Assembly: GCA_014925825.1 (NCBI GenBank)
Contig: JACGCK010000223.1
Coordinates: 1-64,000 of the forward strand
DNA: 64,000 nt
Reading direction: 5' to 3'
Source of the DNA: Pholiota molesta
Lineage: Eukaryota > Basidiomycota > Agaricomycetes > Agaricales > Strophariaceae
The notes under the pieces are model-generated. The model saw only the letters and a program-made list of their open reading frames with translations, did not search any database and was not told the origin of the DNA. The translations under genes and the position numbers were made by a program. Numbering within the stretch: the stretch's first letter is position 1; every line of letters starts with the position of its first letter. This document shows positions 1 to 10,271 of the stretch, piece after piece.

Positions 1-569
1 GATTTCTGGGGATGTTAATTGCTGTCAAACGCTTGACAGGCTCTCATTTAATGATTATCCTGTCGCCCCGCATGTGCCTCAAGTTCTTCCATATTTTGGG
101 GTCTGAGTCTTGGCCTTATCCGAGTCTTGCAGTATGCAGGGAGGGCGGATTTGGGAAAGAGATAAACAAAATAACTACACTAAATACAATCAGTTAGCAC
201 GAGACTCGTATTCATTCTCACCTGATATATTTCAATGTGCGGCGACGACCACTAACGGGCAGTGGATCGGATTGACATCCATGGGCCACCTACAACCAGC
301 CAGGTTTACAGACCCTGCAAGTTCTATACATAAATCACTCCGATTAGTGTCCAGGATTAGCATCTATATGCCGATTCGATAAGCGCCCAATAAAACTATG
401 CTTGATAAGGCAAGTTTAATTATGAGATCACGTGTGCAGATAATCTTGTAATGTGACTCGAAAGAAATTTCTGGGATCTTATCTAGTTTTCGACTTCTCC
501 CTGGACCACGACGTCGGTATGCACCCAGCACCGTGCTAATGCTGTCCATATCTCATCTAATCTGTAGAA
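1..569. other. Upstream region, no gene seen
   Basis: Only short overlapping reading frames occur here and none resembles a known protein. The stretch presumably holds the promoter and 5' UTR of the FGAM synthase gene that starts at 570. No clear TATA box or repeat stands out. Confidence 0.5.
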
Positions 570-3500
570 ATGCTCCTCCTTACGGGCACATCTTCCCTGT
601 CGAAAGCAAAGCTCGAGGCACTCTTACGCGACGTTCAACATGAGTGCCCGCGTATCGCGTCTATTGATGCAGTTTGGGTGCATTTGATACAGTGCAAGAC
701 CGAGGAGCTGGAAGCCGAGTTGAAAAATGTCGACTCTCCGTTCAGGATAGTGTTGGATCGACTTTTGGACTATGGCGACCACAATGCGTTAGAGAGCACA
801 CCAACAGCGATCGCAACAGGAACCAACACGGTTTACATTCTACCAAGACCAGGATCGGTTTCTCCATGGTCGAGCAAAGCGACAGACATTGGCGCGCTAT
901 GCAAACTTGGAGACCACGTCGAAAGAATTGAACGCGGCACAGTGTTCGTTTTCACAACCACCGATGGACGACCTATCACCGAAGGAGACATCGCGACGTT
1001 CTCACATCTCATTCACGATCGCATGACACAAGTTGTGAAGCTGTCACCACCCCAGGAGACGGAGATTTCTTCCATGACACTGCCAAACCCCTCCGCCATG
1101 TCGATCTCCTTGCTACAAACGATGCGAAAGCAAAGCTGGTATCTGCAAACGTCGAGCTAGGGCTCGCACTCGCTCCTGACGAAATCAACTACCTCATCGA
1201 TGCTTACGTCTCCGGCCAAACTGCCATAGGTCGCAACCCCACAGATGCGGAATTGTTCATGTTCGCACAGGTCAACTCAGAGCATTGCCGCCACAAAATC
1301 TTCAACGCGGCATGGACGATCGATGGTGAAGCTCAAACCACCTCCCTCTTCAACATGATTCGCAATACCGAGAAGATCAGCGGTAAGGGGACCATTTCAG
1401 CATACTCTGATAACGCGGCTGTCCTCCAAGGAAGTTCAGCTCCTCGCTTCAGTGTCACGGGGCAACTCTACCAATCCAACCAAGAGGAAATGCCCATATT
1501 GATCAAAGTCGAGACCCACAATCATCCTACCGCCGTATCACCTTACCCTGGAGCCGCTACAGGATCTGGAGGCGAGATTCGTGACGAAGGCGCTGTTGGA
1601 CGTGGATCGAAACCCAAAGCTGGCCTCGCAGGGTTCACCGTCTCCAATCTCCTCATCCCCGGGTACGAGCAACCTTGGGAGACAGATTTTGGCCGTCCCA
1701 GCCACATCGCATCCGCCCTCGACATTATGATTGAAGGTCCTCTCGGCGCAAGCGCGTTCAACAACGAGTTCGGTCGTCCAGCGCTTACGGGTTACTTCCG
1801 CACTTTTTCAGAAAGCGTTCCCCTCTCGCTCGATGGGAAGTCTCGGGAGGTCCGCGGATACCACAAGCCTATTATGATTGCTGGTGGATATGGTAACGTT
1901 CGTCCTCAGTTCGCCAAGAAGTCAGCCATCACCCCTGGAGCGAAGATTGTCGTGCTCGGCGGACCAGGACTCCTTATTGGGCTGGGCGGCGGTGCTGCAT
2001 CGAGCCAGGTTTCAGGCGCCAGTTCGGCTGAATTGGACTTCGCGTCGGTGCAGAGAGATAACGCTGAGATGGAAAGGCGATGCCAGCAGGTGATCGACGC
2101 ATGTGTCAGTCGAACGGAGGGAAATCCTATCGAGAGTATTCACGACGTTGGTGCTGGTGGACTATCAAACGCGCTCCCCGAGTTGGTCCATGATTCGGGT
2201 CTTGGAGCGACATTCGAAATCCGCGACGTGCTTGTAGCCGATTCGTCAATGTCGCCCATGGAGATCTGGTGTAATGAGAGTCAGGAACGATACGTGCTCG
2301 CCATCGCCCAAGACAAGGTTGAAGACTTTGTACAGATCGCCAAAAGGGAACGGTGTCCGTTCTCCATTGTCGGCGTTGCTACCAAGGAAGAGGAGCTCAT
2401 CGTCACCGATCGCCTGTTCAACCAAGACGTTATCAGGCTCAAGATGTCGACTTTGTTCGGGAAGGCTCCCAAGATGTCGAGGAAGGACAATACCCGCCGC
2501 ATTGACCGCGCCGAATTCGATTCTTCCCTTGCTTCATTCCTCCCCAAGATCGAGAGTCTCTCCGAACGTTTCCCATCTGCAGTTGACCGCGTCCTTCGTC
2601 TTCCCAGCGTTGGTTCCAAGTCCTTCCTCATCACCATTGGCGATCGCACCATTACGGGTCTGGTAACCCGCGATCAGATGGTCGGTCCCTGGCAGGTCCC
2701 CGTCGCCGATGTCGCCGTCACACGCTCGTCCTATGGCTTCGACGTCGTCTGCGGCGAGGCCATGGCCATGGGAGAGCGCACCCCACTCGCGCTTCTCAGC
2801 GCCGGCGCTTCCGCGCGCATGGCCGTCGCCGAATCACTTACCAACATCGTTGCGGCACACGTCGGGGACATCTCCCTCATCAAGCTCAGTGCGAACTGGA
2901 TGTGCGCGGCGTCGAAGGAAGGCGAGGGTGCAGCGCTGTACGAAGCTGTACAGGCGATCGGTATGGACTTGTGTCCAGCACTCGGTGTGGGTATCCCCGT
3001 GGGCAAGGACTCGATGTCGATGTCGATGAAATGGCGCGAGGGCGAAGAGCAGAAGGAGGTCAGCGCACCGCTTTCCTTGATCATCACTGCGTTTGCGCCG
3101 GTGAAGGATGTGCGCAACACATGGACGCCGCAGCTCCGCACTGATATTGGTAAGCCGACGAGCCTGGTGTTTTTCGATCTTGCGAATGGAAAAGAACGCA
3201 TGGGAGGTTCGGCGCTTGCTCAAGTGTTTAAGGAGATCGGTGCCACAGCCCCTGACGTCGAAGACCCCGCCGTCCTCAAAGCCTTCTTCCAAGGTTGCCA
3301 AGCTGTGAAGAGCGCCGATCCTGGCCTTGTCCTGGCCTATCATGACCGCTCCGATGGTGGCCTGTTCACCACGATCGTTGAGATGGCCTTCGCCGGTCGT
3401 GTTGGTGTCGAAATTTCGCTGGACGCCCTCCATTCCATTGAAAACCCTATCGCGACGCTGTTCAACGAAGAGCTCGGTGCCGTTGTCCAGGTTAGGCAAT

Positions 3501-4606
3501 CACAACTCAGCGAACTCGTCGCGATCTTCAACAGGGCCGGCTTCCCCTCGAGGTCGATTCATGTCATCGGTCGCGTCAACGATCCTGCCGACGAGTCCAT
3601 CTCCATTATTCACAAGGCGGAAACGCTATACAGTGCTCAACGGGGAGAACTGCAGAAGATTTGGTCGGAGACCTCATACAGAATGCAACTTCTCCGTGAC
3701 AACTCTGCTGCTGCTGAAGAAGAATACGCCCTCATCAACGACAAGGCGCACACTGGACTGTTCTATGATCTCACCTTCCAGCCAACCCCGGTCGTCAACT
3801 ACTCTACCCGTCCCAAAGTTGCGATTCTTCGGGAACAGGGAGTCAACGGCCAAGTAGAAATGGCGTGGTCATTCACCGCGGCGGGCTTTGATGCTGTGGA
3901 CGTACACATGTCCGACATCCTCAGCGGCACCATCACGCTCGCCGACTTCAGAGGGTTCGCCGCCTGCGGTGGATTCTCATACGGCGACGTCCTTGGAGCC
4001 GGTAAGGGATGGGCGAACTCAGCGCTCCTGAACGACGTTGCGCGTCGCGAGTTCTCCGAGTTCTTCGCCAGAGACGATACCTTCGCTCTCGCGGTGTGCA
4101 ACGGATGTCAGTTCCTCAGCCATCTCCGCGAAATCATCCCCGGGACGGAGAACTGGCCCGAGTTCAAGCCCAATCGCGGGGAGCGCTTCGAGGGCCGTGT
4201 GTCCATGGTCGAGATCGTCGACAACGACACCACCCGTTCATCCGTGTTCTTCTCCGACATGGCTGGCTCCAAGCTCCCAGTCGCCGTCGCCCACGGTGAA
4301 GGCCGCGCGGCGTTCTCCACCGCCGCGCAGCAAGCTGCGTTGGAGGCGTCGGGCCTTGTCGCCGTGCGCTATGTGGATTCGCGGGGCAAGCCCACCGAAG
4401 TATACCCCCTCAACCCCAATGGAAGCCCTGCAGGAATCACGGGCGTGCAGACTCCCAATGGTAGGGTGCTAGCTTTGATGCCGCATCCCGAGCGTGTTAC
4501 TATGCTCGAGGCCAATAGCTGGTATTCCCCGTCCTTGAAGGAGGTCTGGGAGGGCACTGGGCCTTGGTTCAGGCTCTTCCAAAACGCGAGGAAATGGTGC
4601 AATTAA
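570..4606 (+). CDS. ADE6: Phosphoribosylformylglycinamidine synthase (FGAM synthase), with one frame break
   Basis: Fourth step of de novo purine synthesis: FGAR + glutamine + ATP gives FGAM, in the cytosol. The large eukaryotic single-chain form is about 1,345 aa here, the usual length. Seen in order are the N-terminal domain ending in HDRMTQVV, the PurL-like synthetase half ([32 protein letters not shown]) and a C-terminal class I glutaminase with AVCNGCQF (nucleophile Cys codon 4106-4108) and MPHPERV near 4480-4500. The gene is split between two frames. Codons 570 to about 1050 are in one frame. From about 1055 the protein continues one base back ([18 protein letters not shown]), upstream of the first Met of the long frame at 1253. 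No GT-AG intron of suitable length fits. A CCCC run at 1050-1053 is the likely indel site, either a sequencing error or a real mutation. The identification is certain; whether the allele is functional is open. Confidence 0.95.
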
Positions 4607-4854
4607 AGTGTTTGAACCTTAGGTACGAGCATTTGATTTATATTTTTCTTCCATATTGATGCTCATTCATTCGCTTCAGATCAAATTATTTGTGTTGTGC
4701 ATCCTTTTACCCAAAACCAATACCGCTTAGCGTTACAGATTCACTGAAAATCCCCGCAGGCAGCATTAGACCAAAAACTAAAAGTATTTTAGAAATCAGA
4801 ATCACAATGGAGAGGAACTCATCGAGGTTTAAAATCGTTAGCAAATACCAATAA

Positions 4855-5779
4855 CTATGTCCATGTGCCCAAACTTGGTTCAACAATAACTGCCGAATTC
4901 GCTGATGTAGATTTCAAAACTCCATAGATCATCGCACCAAAAGCGACCCCAAAACAACCCATTAAGAACGACGCCAACATGCAACGCTTCGCCCACCTCC
5001 TCTCCGCCGCCCGGAACTTGGCGATGAATTCTGCCTTTTCTTCGTCCGTGTCCAAGTGCTCATTGCGCCACGTCGCAAAAGATATATTCAGAGACCATCG
5101 ACGGCCTTGATCGAGAGGGTCGCAAGTACGGAATGGGGTGATTAGCATTAGCGCGCCGAAGAACCAGAATCCGGGGAAGACTGCAGAAGAATTAATCAGT
5201 AGGTCAGGAAAGACACAGCGCGCGAGACTCACAGAAACCGAATTTGAAGAACAGTCTAGAGAGAGTCTGGGGCTCCTCTGATCCATTCCCTGACTCCCGA
5301 GCGTACCTGGTATATCTAGGGGGCTCGTTGGCACCGTACGCAGGGAGCGACTCCGGCGGCCCGAAGCTTGAGCTGAATGAGGGTGCGTACGACGGAAAAC
5401 CCTCGGGCAGACGGCGGACGACGGCGGTATCGCCGCGCCCGTGTGTCAGGTTGTATTGGACGACATCATCATCCGAATTGGCACCTTGGGTAGGGGGTGT
5501 TGGTGGGACGGCGATTGCATCGTGGAAGGATGGCGGAGACTCGGAGAGCGGGATGGGCGGGCTTATGACGATCGCTATGCCGGCTGATGTACCAGAACTT
5601 GTAGATCGATCGTTAGTGGACGAATCGCTTTGTGCTGAGGTGGTCGACGATGATGATGAGGGCGGAGATGGGGACGGGGGTGGGGTGGGTTTCTCGGATG
5701 GCATTCGGGGACGCAGCGGGTCCAGGTTGTCCTCAGATCTTGAGTCATTATCAGACGATCTCGCATTAGAGAATACCAT
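4855..5779 (-). CDS. Ser/Pro-rich protein with two C-terminal membrane segments
   Basis: Two exons (5779-5233 and 5180-4855) joined by a 52-nt GTGAGT...GCAG intron give 290 aa. The first ~150 residues are Ser/Pro/Asp-rich and low in complexity (runs such as PTPPPSPSPPSSSSS). The intron falls inside the first hydrophobic segment, which splices to FGFFFPGFWFFGALMLI. A charged stretch (ERRWAKRC) and a second hydrophobic helix (MLASFLMGCFGVAFGAMIYG) follow. The conserved-looking part is this C-terminal hairpin, so it is probably a small membrane-anchored protein with a disordered cytosolic tail. I do not recognise a named family. Joining at these splice sites keeps frame and yields a continuous TM helix, which supports the model. 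Confidence 0.7.
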
Positions 5780-7254
5780 TGAAAGTCAGTGAGTTGTATC
5801 AGCTGCGGATGAGTAGAATACGTTAGCCTCCCAAATTTGGATACCATGAACATTGGAAGATAGACATACTGCTTGCACTTGCTCAAGAGCACCAAAGCTC
5901 AGTTCGCGGGCAGACAGGCTGACACGAGGGCGACGAGTACACTCAACGGTTCTTTATCATTCGAGCACGACGTTGGCGAATGGAACAATAGCGCATGCAA
6001 GTTGAAGCTGAAGCTTCGCATGGGAGCCCACCGGATACAGTGCGTCATGGCAAGGAAGCTATTGCGCACTAGGAAGGAGAGGTGAGAATCTTAGATAAGG
6101 AAACCCACTCGCGGGAAGGCGTTCTGAACCATGTTATTTATGGTCGCAAGACCTCTGAGGTTTGTTTTTAGAACTGAAGAAGCCTGTCAGGGAGATCACC
6201 ACCGGTACTTACATGTACGCACTGCAAGCGGGCGTCGTGGGTAAAGTGACGACAGAATACATACTCACCCACCTCGAAATAACGAGGAGGGGATCTTTGA
6301 TACTTGCTTTTTCCCAGAAGCTGACATGGAGATGAAAGACGAAGTTTGAGCATTTGCAGATCATGGAGGTAGGAAGGACACGTGGGATATTCGAGACAAG
6401 CCAGAAAGTAATCTTGGACACTTGCTTTTTCCCAGAAGCTGACATGGGAATGAAGAGAAAGAAGTTCGAACATTTGAAGATCATGGAAGGTAGTAAGAAC
6501 ATGGACGTGTGGACAATTTGAGACGAGCCATCGGATGGAGTGTGTTGAGTGATAGCCGGCGGGCCGCGCTAGGCGCTGGTGCTGACCGCTGAATCATGAC
6601 TTGAATCGAATGCTGGAGCCAGTGGCGCCGATTTCAACTTTCAGCGTCCTCGGAAGAAGACGAAGTATGAATGGCATGTGTAGCCTCAGAATTATTGCCT
6701 ATGTGATTTATATTTATTGGTAGATCCTCTATAAATATTAGTAACGATCTTTTATTATCAATGACGGCAAAAACCACGCAGCATGCGCAACATTATAGAT
6801 AGGATTCGGAACCGGAATACTTGCACAACCAGATATGATTCCGGTAAATCAAGTGTAATTGTTCGCCATGAATGGCGTGCCTATACAGATAACACAGTTA
6901 CGATACTAGAAACTCATCAAAACCGATGAGCGGAAGAAGTGGGAAGTATGAGACGCGGAGACGGAACAAAAACAAAGATAGAATGGGAATATGAAGTAGA
7001 AAAAAAGGCATGACAACAAAGCATAGAAATAGAAAGCGAAATGAAAAAATACAGAAATACACGTGGAGAGACTCTCACGCGGACTGCCCATGAAGAAGGA
7101 AACGAAGAAACAGAGCTACGGCCTTAGCTGTCACTGCAGCTATATGTAGGACCATATTTCAGAACACAAGTACAAGAAGCTTCCCTACTTCGATTGATCC
7201 TGATACACCACCTTCTCTCGACCCCTGTGTCGTATTACAGGACGCGAAGGCGCC
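5780..7254. other. Intergenic region, no supported gene
   Basis: About 1.5 kb between the 5' end of the Ser-rich membrane protein gene and the 3' end of SNX3. Short frames on both strands lack family resemblance. It holds a 118-bp tandem duplication (listed separately) and AT-rich sequence near 6700-7100. Confidence 0.5.
6303..6537. repeat. Diverged 118-bp tandem duplication
   Basis: CTTGCTTTTTCCCAGAAGCT occurs at 6303 and again at 6421, a spacing of 118 bp. The following ~110 bp of each copy also align (GAAGTTTGAGCATTTG against GAAGTTCGAACATTTG; GATCATGGA in both). Copies differ by scattered substitutions and small indels. No function is apparent. Confidence 0.75.
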
Positions 7255-8079
7255 CTAAGCCCACTGGGCCTTGTCCCAAGCTGGGTCTTGGAGGAAGGCA
7301 CACAGGACCTTGCTTCCAGTCTAGAAAGTCGGTAAAAAACGCAGTCAGCAACCTCCATTCATCCAGACTCCCTCCGGGCGCGGGCATCGCCAGTCGGAGA
7401 ACAGCATTTGTGGGGGGTACTGATAACGCACCTGTAAAAGCGGATGGCCTGCGACGATGCTCAGGAACCTCTCCAGCCCTTCTCTCCGACTCTCGATGAC
7501 CTCGTCGGAGAATCGGTTCGTGAAGACCTTTCCTGGGAGGGGAGGGATGTTGACCCGTGTGGATTCGTGCTCCAGGATATCGCGGAAGGCTTCGAAGTCG
7601 GAGTAGCGCCGTCGTACTACGGAATGGCGGAGCTTGAAGGCAGGAATGTTTGTCTGCGAAGAACGATTGAGAAGTGAGTAGGGTTGTAGATACTATGTCA
7701 TAGATAGGTACTGCGCACCTTGCATACGATCTCATAGTCGGTGTACATTTTCCTTCCAAATCCTGTATAATCACATATAATTAGTTAAATCTGATGCTTT
7801 AAATGCGGTGGAGCAAGAATACGAAGGCCATATATTGGATTGAAGATGACTCACCATGGGTCTGCGGGTTTCTCACCTCAATCTCAAGGAAGCTCTCTGG
7901 CACACTGTACATCTCTTCGATCTGATATTGCGTATACAGCGATAAGAAAATAATCAAATTAGCGCCCAAAAGCACAGAAGAACTGGCTCCGCAAAGCAAC
8001 GCACCGTCTGCTCCCTCGCCGAAAGCAGGCTCTCCTCAAACGCAGAGCTGCGGGCAAATGGTGATACGGCAGCGGCCAT
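7255..8079 (-). CDS. SNX3: Sorting nexin SNX3/Grd19 (PX domain)
   Basis: Five exons: 8079-8005, 7921-7855, 7762-7719, 7653-7432 and 7320-7255, with introns of 83, 92, 65 and 111 nt, giving 157 aa. The protein is a bare PX domain with a short N-terminal tail, the usual build of SNX3/Grd19. This sorting nexin binds PI3P on early endosomes and works with retromer in recycling membrane cargo to the Golgi. The match is clear in [31 protein letters not shown], the PI3P-binding RRRYSDF (residues 76-82), [12 protein letters not shown] and the C-terminal [18 protein letters not shown]. The start [19 protein letters not shown] was chosen because it opens the only exon that splices in phase to QIEEMYS. 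Every junction keeps frame. The gene looks intact. Confidence 0.95.
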
Positions 8080-8284
8080 TTCTCTCGCTGGGCGATAGAC
8101 CTATCTTTTCTGTGTGGTTAGATAGCTTGTATGGATTGCAAGGGGAATCTAATGGAAAGACGCTCGATGAGGGGGTTGGTATACAGAGGAAAGGGACAAT
8201 TGCTGGTGTCCGAGGCAGCACTGGTTGTGATGTCGTCACACGTCACATTTTGAATGGAATCCATCTACTAAAAACAAGGTTTTC

Positions 8285-8303
8285 CCAGGCCCCCCTGGGG
8301 GGC
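8285..8303. repeat. Perfect GC hairpin (9-bp arms)
   Basis: AGGCCCCCC-T-GGGGGGCCT is a perfect inverted repeat with a one-base centre. It lies just upstream of the 21-bp repeat array. A related, less perfect block (TTTTCCCAGCC...AGCCTCTTATTG) follows the array near 8524, so the array is roughly bracketed by similar sequence. Confidence 0.6.
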
Positions 8304-8319
8304 CTCTTGATTGGTTAGA

Positions 8320-8515
8320 TGTATCGTGAAATGGCCTAAAGTTATCGTGAAATGGCCTAAAGTTATCGTGAAAAGGCCTAAAGTTATCGGAGAGAGGCCT
8401 GAAAATATAGCAAAGAAGCCTGAAATTATTGCAGAGAGGTCTGAAAGAATCACAAAGACGCCTGAAAATCTTTTAAAGAGGCCTGAAATTGACGCCTGAA
8501 AGTGTTGCAAAGAGG
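8320..8515. repeat. 21-bp minisatellite, about nine units, decaying rightwards
   Basis: The unit CCTAAAGTTATCGTGAAATGG is exactly repeated at 8335 and 8356 and then drifts (..GAAAAGG, ..GGAGAGAGG, ..GCAAAGAAG) to about 8515, always with a GGCCTGAAA/CCTAAA core every 21 bp. Because 21 is divisible by 3, a plus-strand frame (8311-8499) reads as a Lys/Pro heptad repeat. I take that frame as a by-product of the period rather than evidence for a gene. Confidence 0.8.
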
Positions 8516-8555
8516 ACAACATCTTTTCCCAGCCTTGGCCAGCCTCTTATTGTGA

Positions 8556-8598
8556 GAATGATCGCATTCAAATCCTACTGATTTGAATGCGATCATTC
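8556..8598. repeat. Perfect 19-bp inverted repeat with 5-nt loop
   Basis: The left arm GAATGATCGCATTCAAATC (8556-8574) and right arm (8580-8598) are exact reverse complements around CTACT. It lies 40 bp beyond the minisatellite. It could form a stable hairpin or be the fused termini of a small transposon. Confidence 0.85.
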
Positions 8599-8751
8599 CC
8601 ACCTTTTGTCTCTTCCCTGAGGCATCCTGAATCACGTGTAAATAACATACGTCAATAAATCAACGACGACATTTCGTCAGCCGCATTCACCATTTAGCTC
8701 CGTCCTTCATCTGTGTCCCCCAGCATTCATCTACGTCCCCCAGCACACAAT

Positions 8752-9439
8752 ATGCTAACTAGCAATATCCCGTCGTGGAAGGAAAATTACCTATATACTC
8801 TCTGGGCATTTTCTCTCTATTTTCTTGATGCTCGCCTGCCACGGATTCTGCACTATCGTTACAGCCACGGTCAAAGCCCTTTATCAAGGCTGGCTCTTGA
8901 TGATTCGAATAACTCCCGCTGTGTTCGCTGGTATGAGATGTGGCTTTTCAGGCAATTCTACATGTACGTTGTGTGTAAATGTCAAATTCTCGCCAAATTA
9001 AGAATTTTCCAGTTCTTCTTACAGTGACCGCCTCGAACATCTTCGTACTTCGGGTTATCCATGGGAGCTATATTCTGCACTTCCTGAAACTGTGGCATGG
9101 ATTATCTATGGGAACTACACTCAATGGTCTCCTGGCTGTGTTTCGCGATTCACAAGATTACTGGCTACTCCTTCGCATCCTGCTCTAGCTCATTATCGGC
9201 ATATCTTCATTACCCTCCAAGCAGCGTCCTCTCAGGCAAACAAGCTATTGAAGCCCTTCCAGTTGGGTGGTTCTGCAACTTACCGAATTACTCGCAGCTC
9301 TTGCTACTTATTATCGACTTCAAACTATGCACTGGAATTTCCACCTGGGTGTCGACACGGATATACGCACTTTACTATCAGACTACATGGAATATTCTTT
9401 CATGACATTTACTTCTATATCTTTCACTTCTTCGGATGA
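8752..9439 (+). CDS. Orphan two-exon ORF, 208 aa
   Basis: ATG at 8752; exon 1 8752-8963 and exon 2 9025-9439, joined across a 61-nt intron with good signals (GTACGT...CTTACAG). The splice gives WLFRQFYIDRLEHLRTSGYP in one open frame, whereas unspliced readings stop at once. The product is rich in aromatic residues and has no motif I recognise. It lies in a repeat-rich gap between SNX3 and the Helitron, so it may be a real lineage-specific gene, or a host or transposon fragment carried by a mobile element. The tail after about residue 190 (FFHDIYFYIFHFFG) looks like translated AT-rich DNA and may not be genuine. Confidence 0.4.
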
Positions 9440-9680
9440 TAACGACGGTAGACTCTTAGATGATAATGACAGTAGAAATAATAATTTGGGCAGCAATGTG
9501 ATTTTTTGTGTGGTGGCTAAAACGGAATATATTGTCATGGTTTGGGTTTGAAATTGAAAGTCTGGATGAATTTTCCACCTATTGACAATAAAATAAAAAT
9601 TATGATTCGAAGCAATACAAAATAAGCAAAGCACATTATGTATTCAGCAGTGAAAAACTGCAACAGATAATTGTGTGTTT

Positions 9681-9775
9681 AGCTGGAATCGAACCCTCAA
9701 CCGTATAACATGGCGTAATCGACCAGCGTTGAACACAGCCTTTGGATCATAACCCGTTACACTATAGAGGAACAT
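9681..9775 (-). other. tRNA-related sequence with A-box and B-box (SINE-like or dead tRNA)
   Basis: On the minus strand GGTTCGATTCC (9695-9685) matches the pol III B-box exactly, and CTATAGTGTAACGGG (9767-9753) is close to a tRNA D-arm/A-box. A TTTTT run follows about 25 nt downstream of the B-box. The T-stem pairs at only about 3 of 5 positions and no acceptor stem forms, so this is not a working tRNA. A tRNA-derived SINE head or tRNA pseudogene is the better reading. Confidence 0.35.
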
Positions 9776-10271
9776 AAACATTTAAGAATACACCTCATCA
9801 CAACACCCACTTCTTTTCGGGTAGGTCATATGTATTTCTGTTTCACTTTCGGCGCCGGTCTTGCCACCGCACAGCGGCTGCGCACGGGCCATATCGATCC
9901 TTGTCCGCAACCACACTGTTAGCATGCGTCAGATCTGGGTGCTTCAACAGGCCACATTCCATCTTTGTCTGTTACCCAATGCTGCGCCTATACTATTCCG
10001 TCGAAATGCTGCCGTCGACTTTGCGTCAGGCATTATCCGCTGCCTTCGACTTTGCGTCAGGCAGATTCGACCGACCCCGATTCAATGCACCAATGTAGGC
10101 CCCAACCCTATGCACTAGATGCCGGAATGCTGACGGTTTACGGATGCTACATATTGTAGTTGTCCAGCCGCCCAGTGCTCCCAACCAGTTCTTGGCTGAC
10201 ACCAACAGGGTTTTAGTGTTGATTATATTTTGACTGTTATCCACCGTGCGCTTTCGTTCTTCCCATCCACC
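9776..10271. other. Region upstream of the Helitron gene
   Basis: No gene is supported. TCGACTTTGCGTCAGGCA occurs twice about 32 bp apart (near 10015 and 10047). The 5' end of the Helitron must lie here or further left. Several A|TC dinucleotides are possible ends and I cannot choose between them. Confidence 0.4.

Noticed and set aside
8311..8499. A heptad-repeat protein encoded by the 21-bp minisatellite
   Set aside because: The period is a multiple of three, so an open frame is expected by chance. There is no conserved start, intron or flank.
9681..9775. A functional tRNA gene
   Set aside because: Despite A- and B-boxes the acceptor stem is absent and the T-stem has mismatches.
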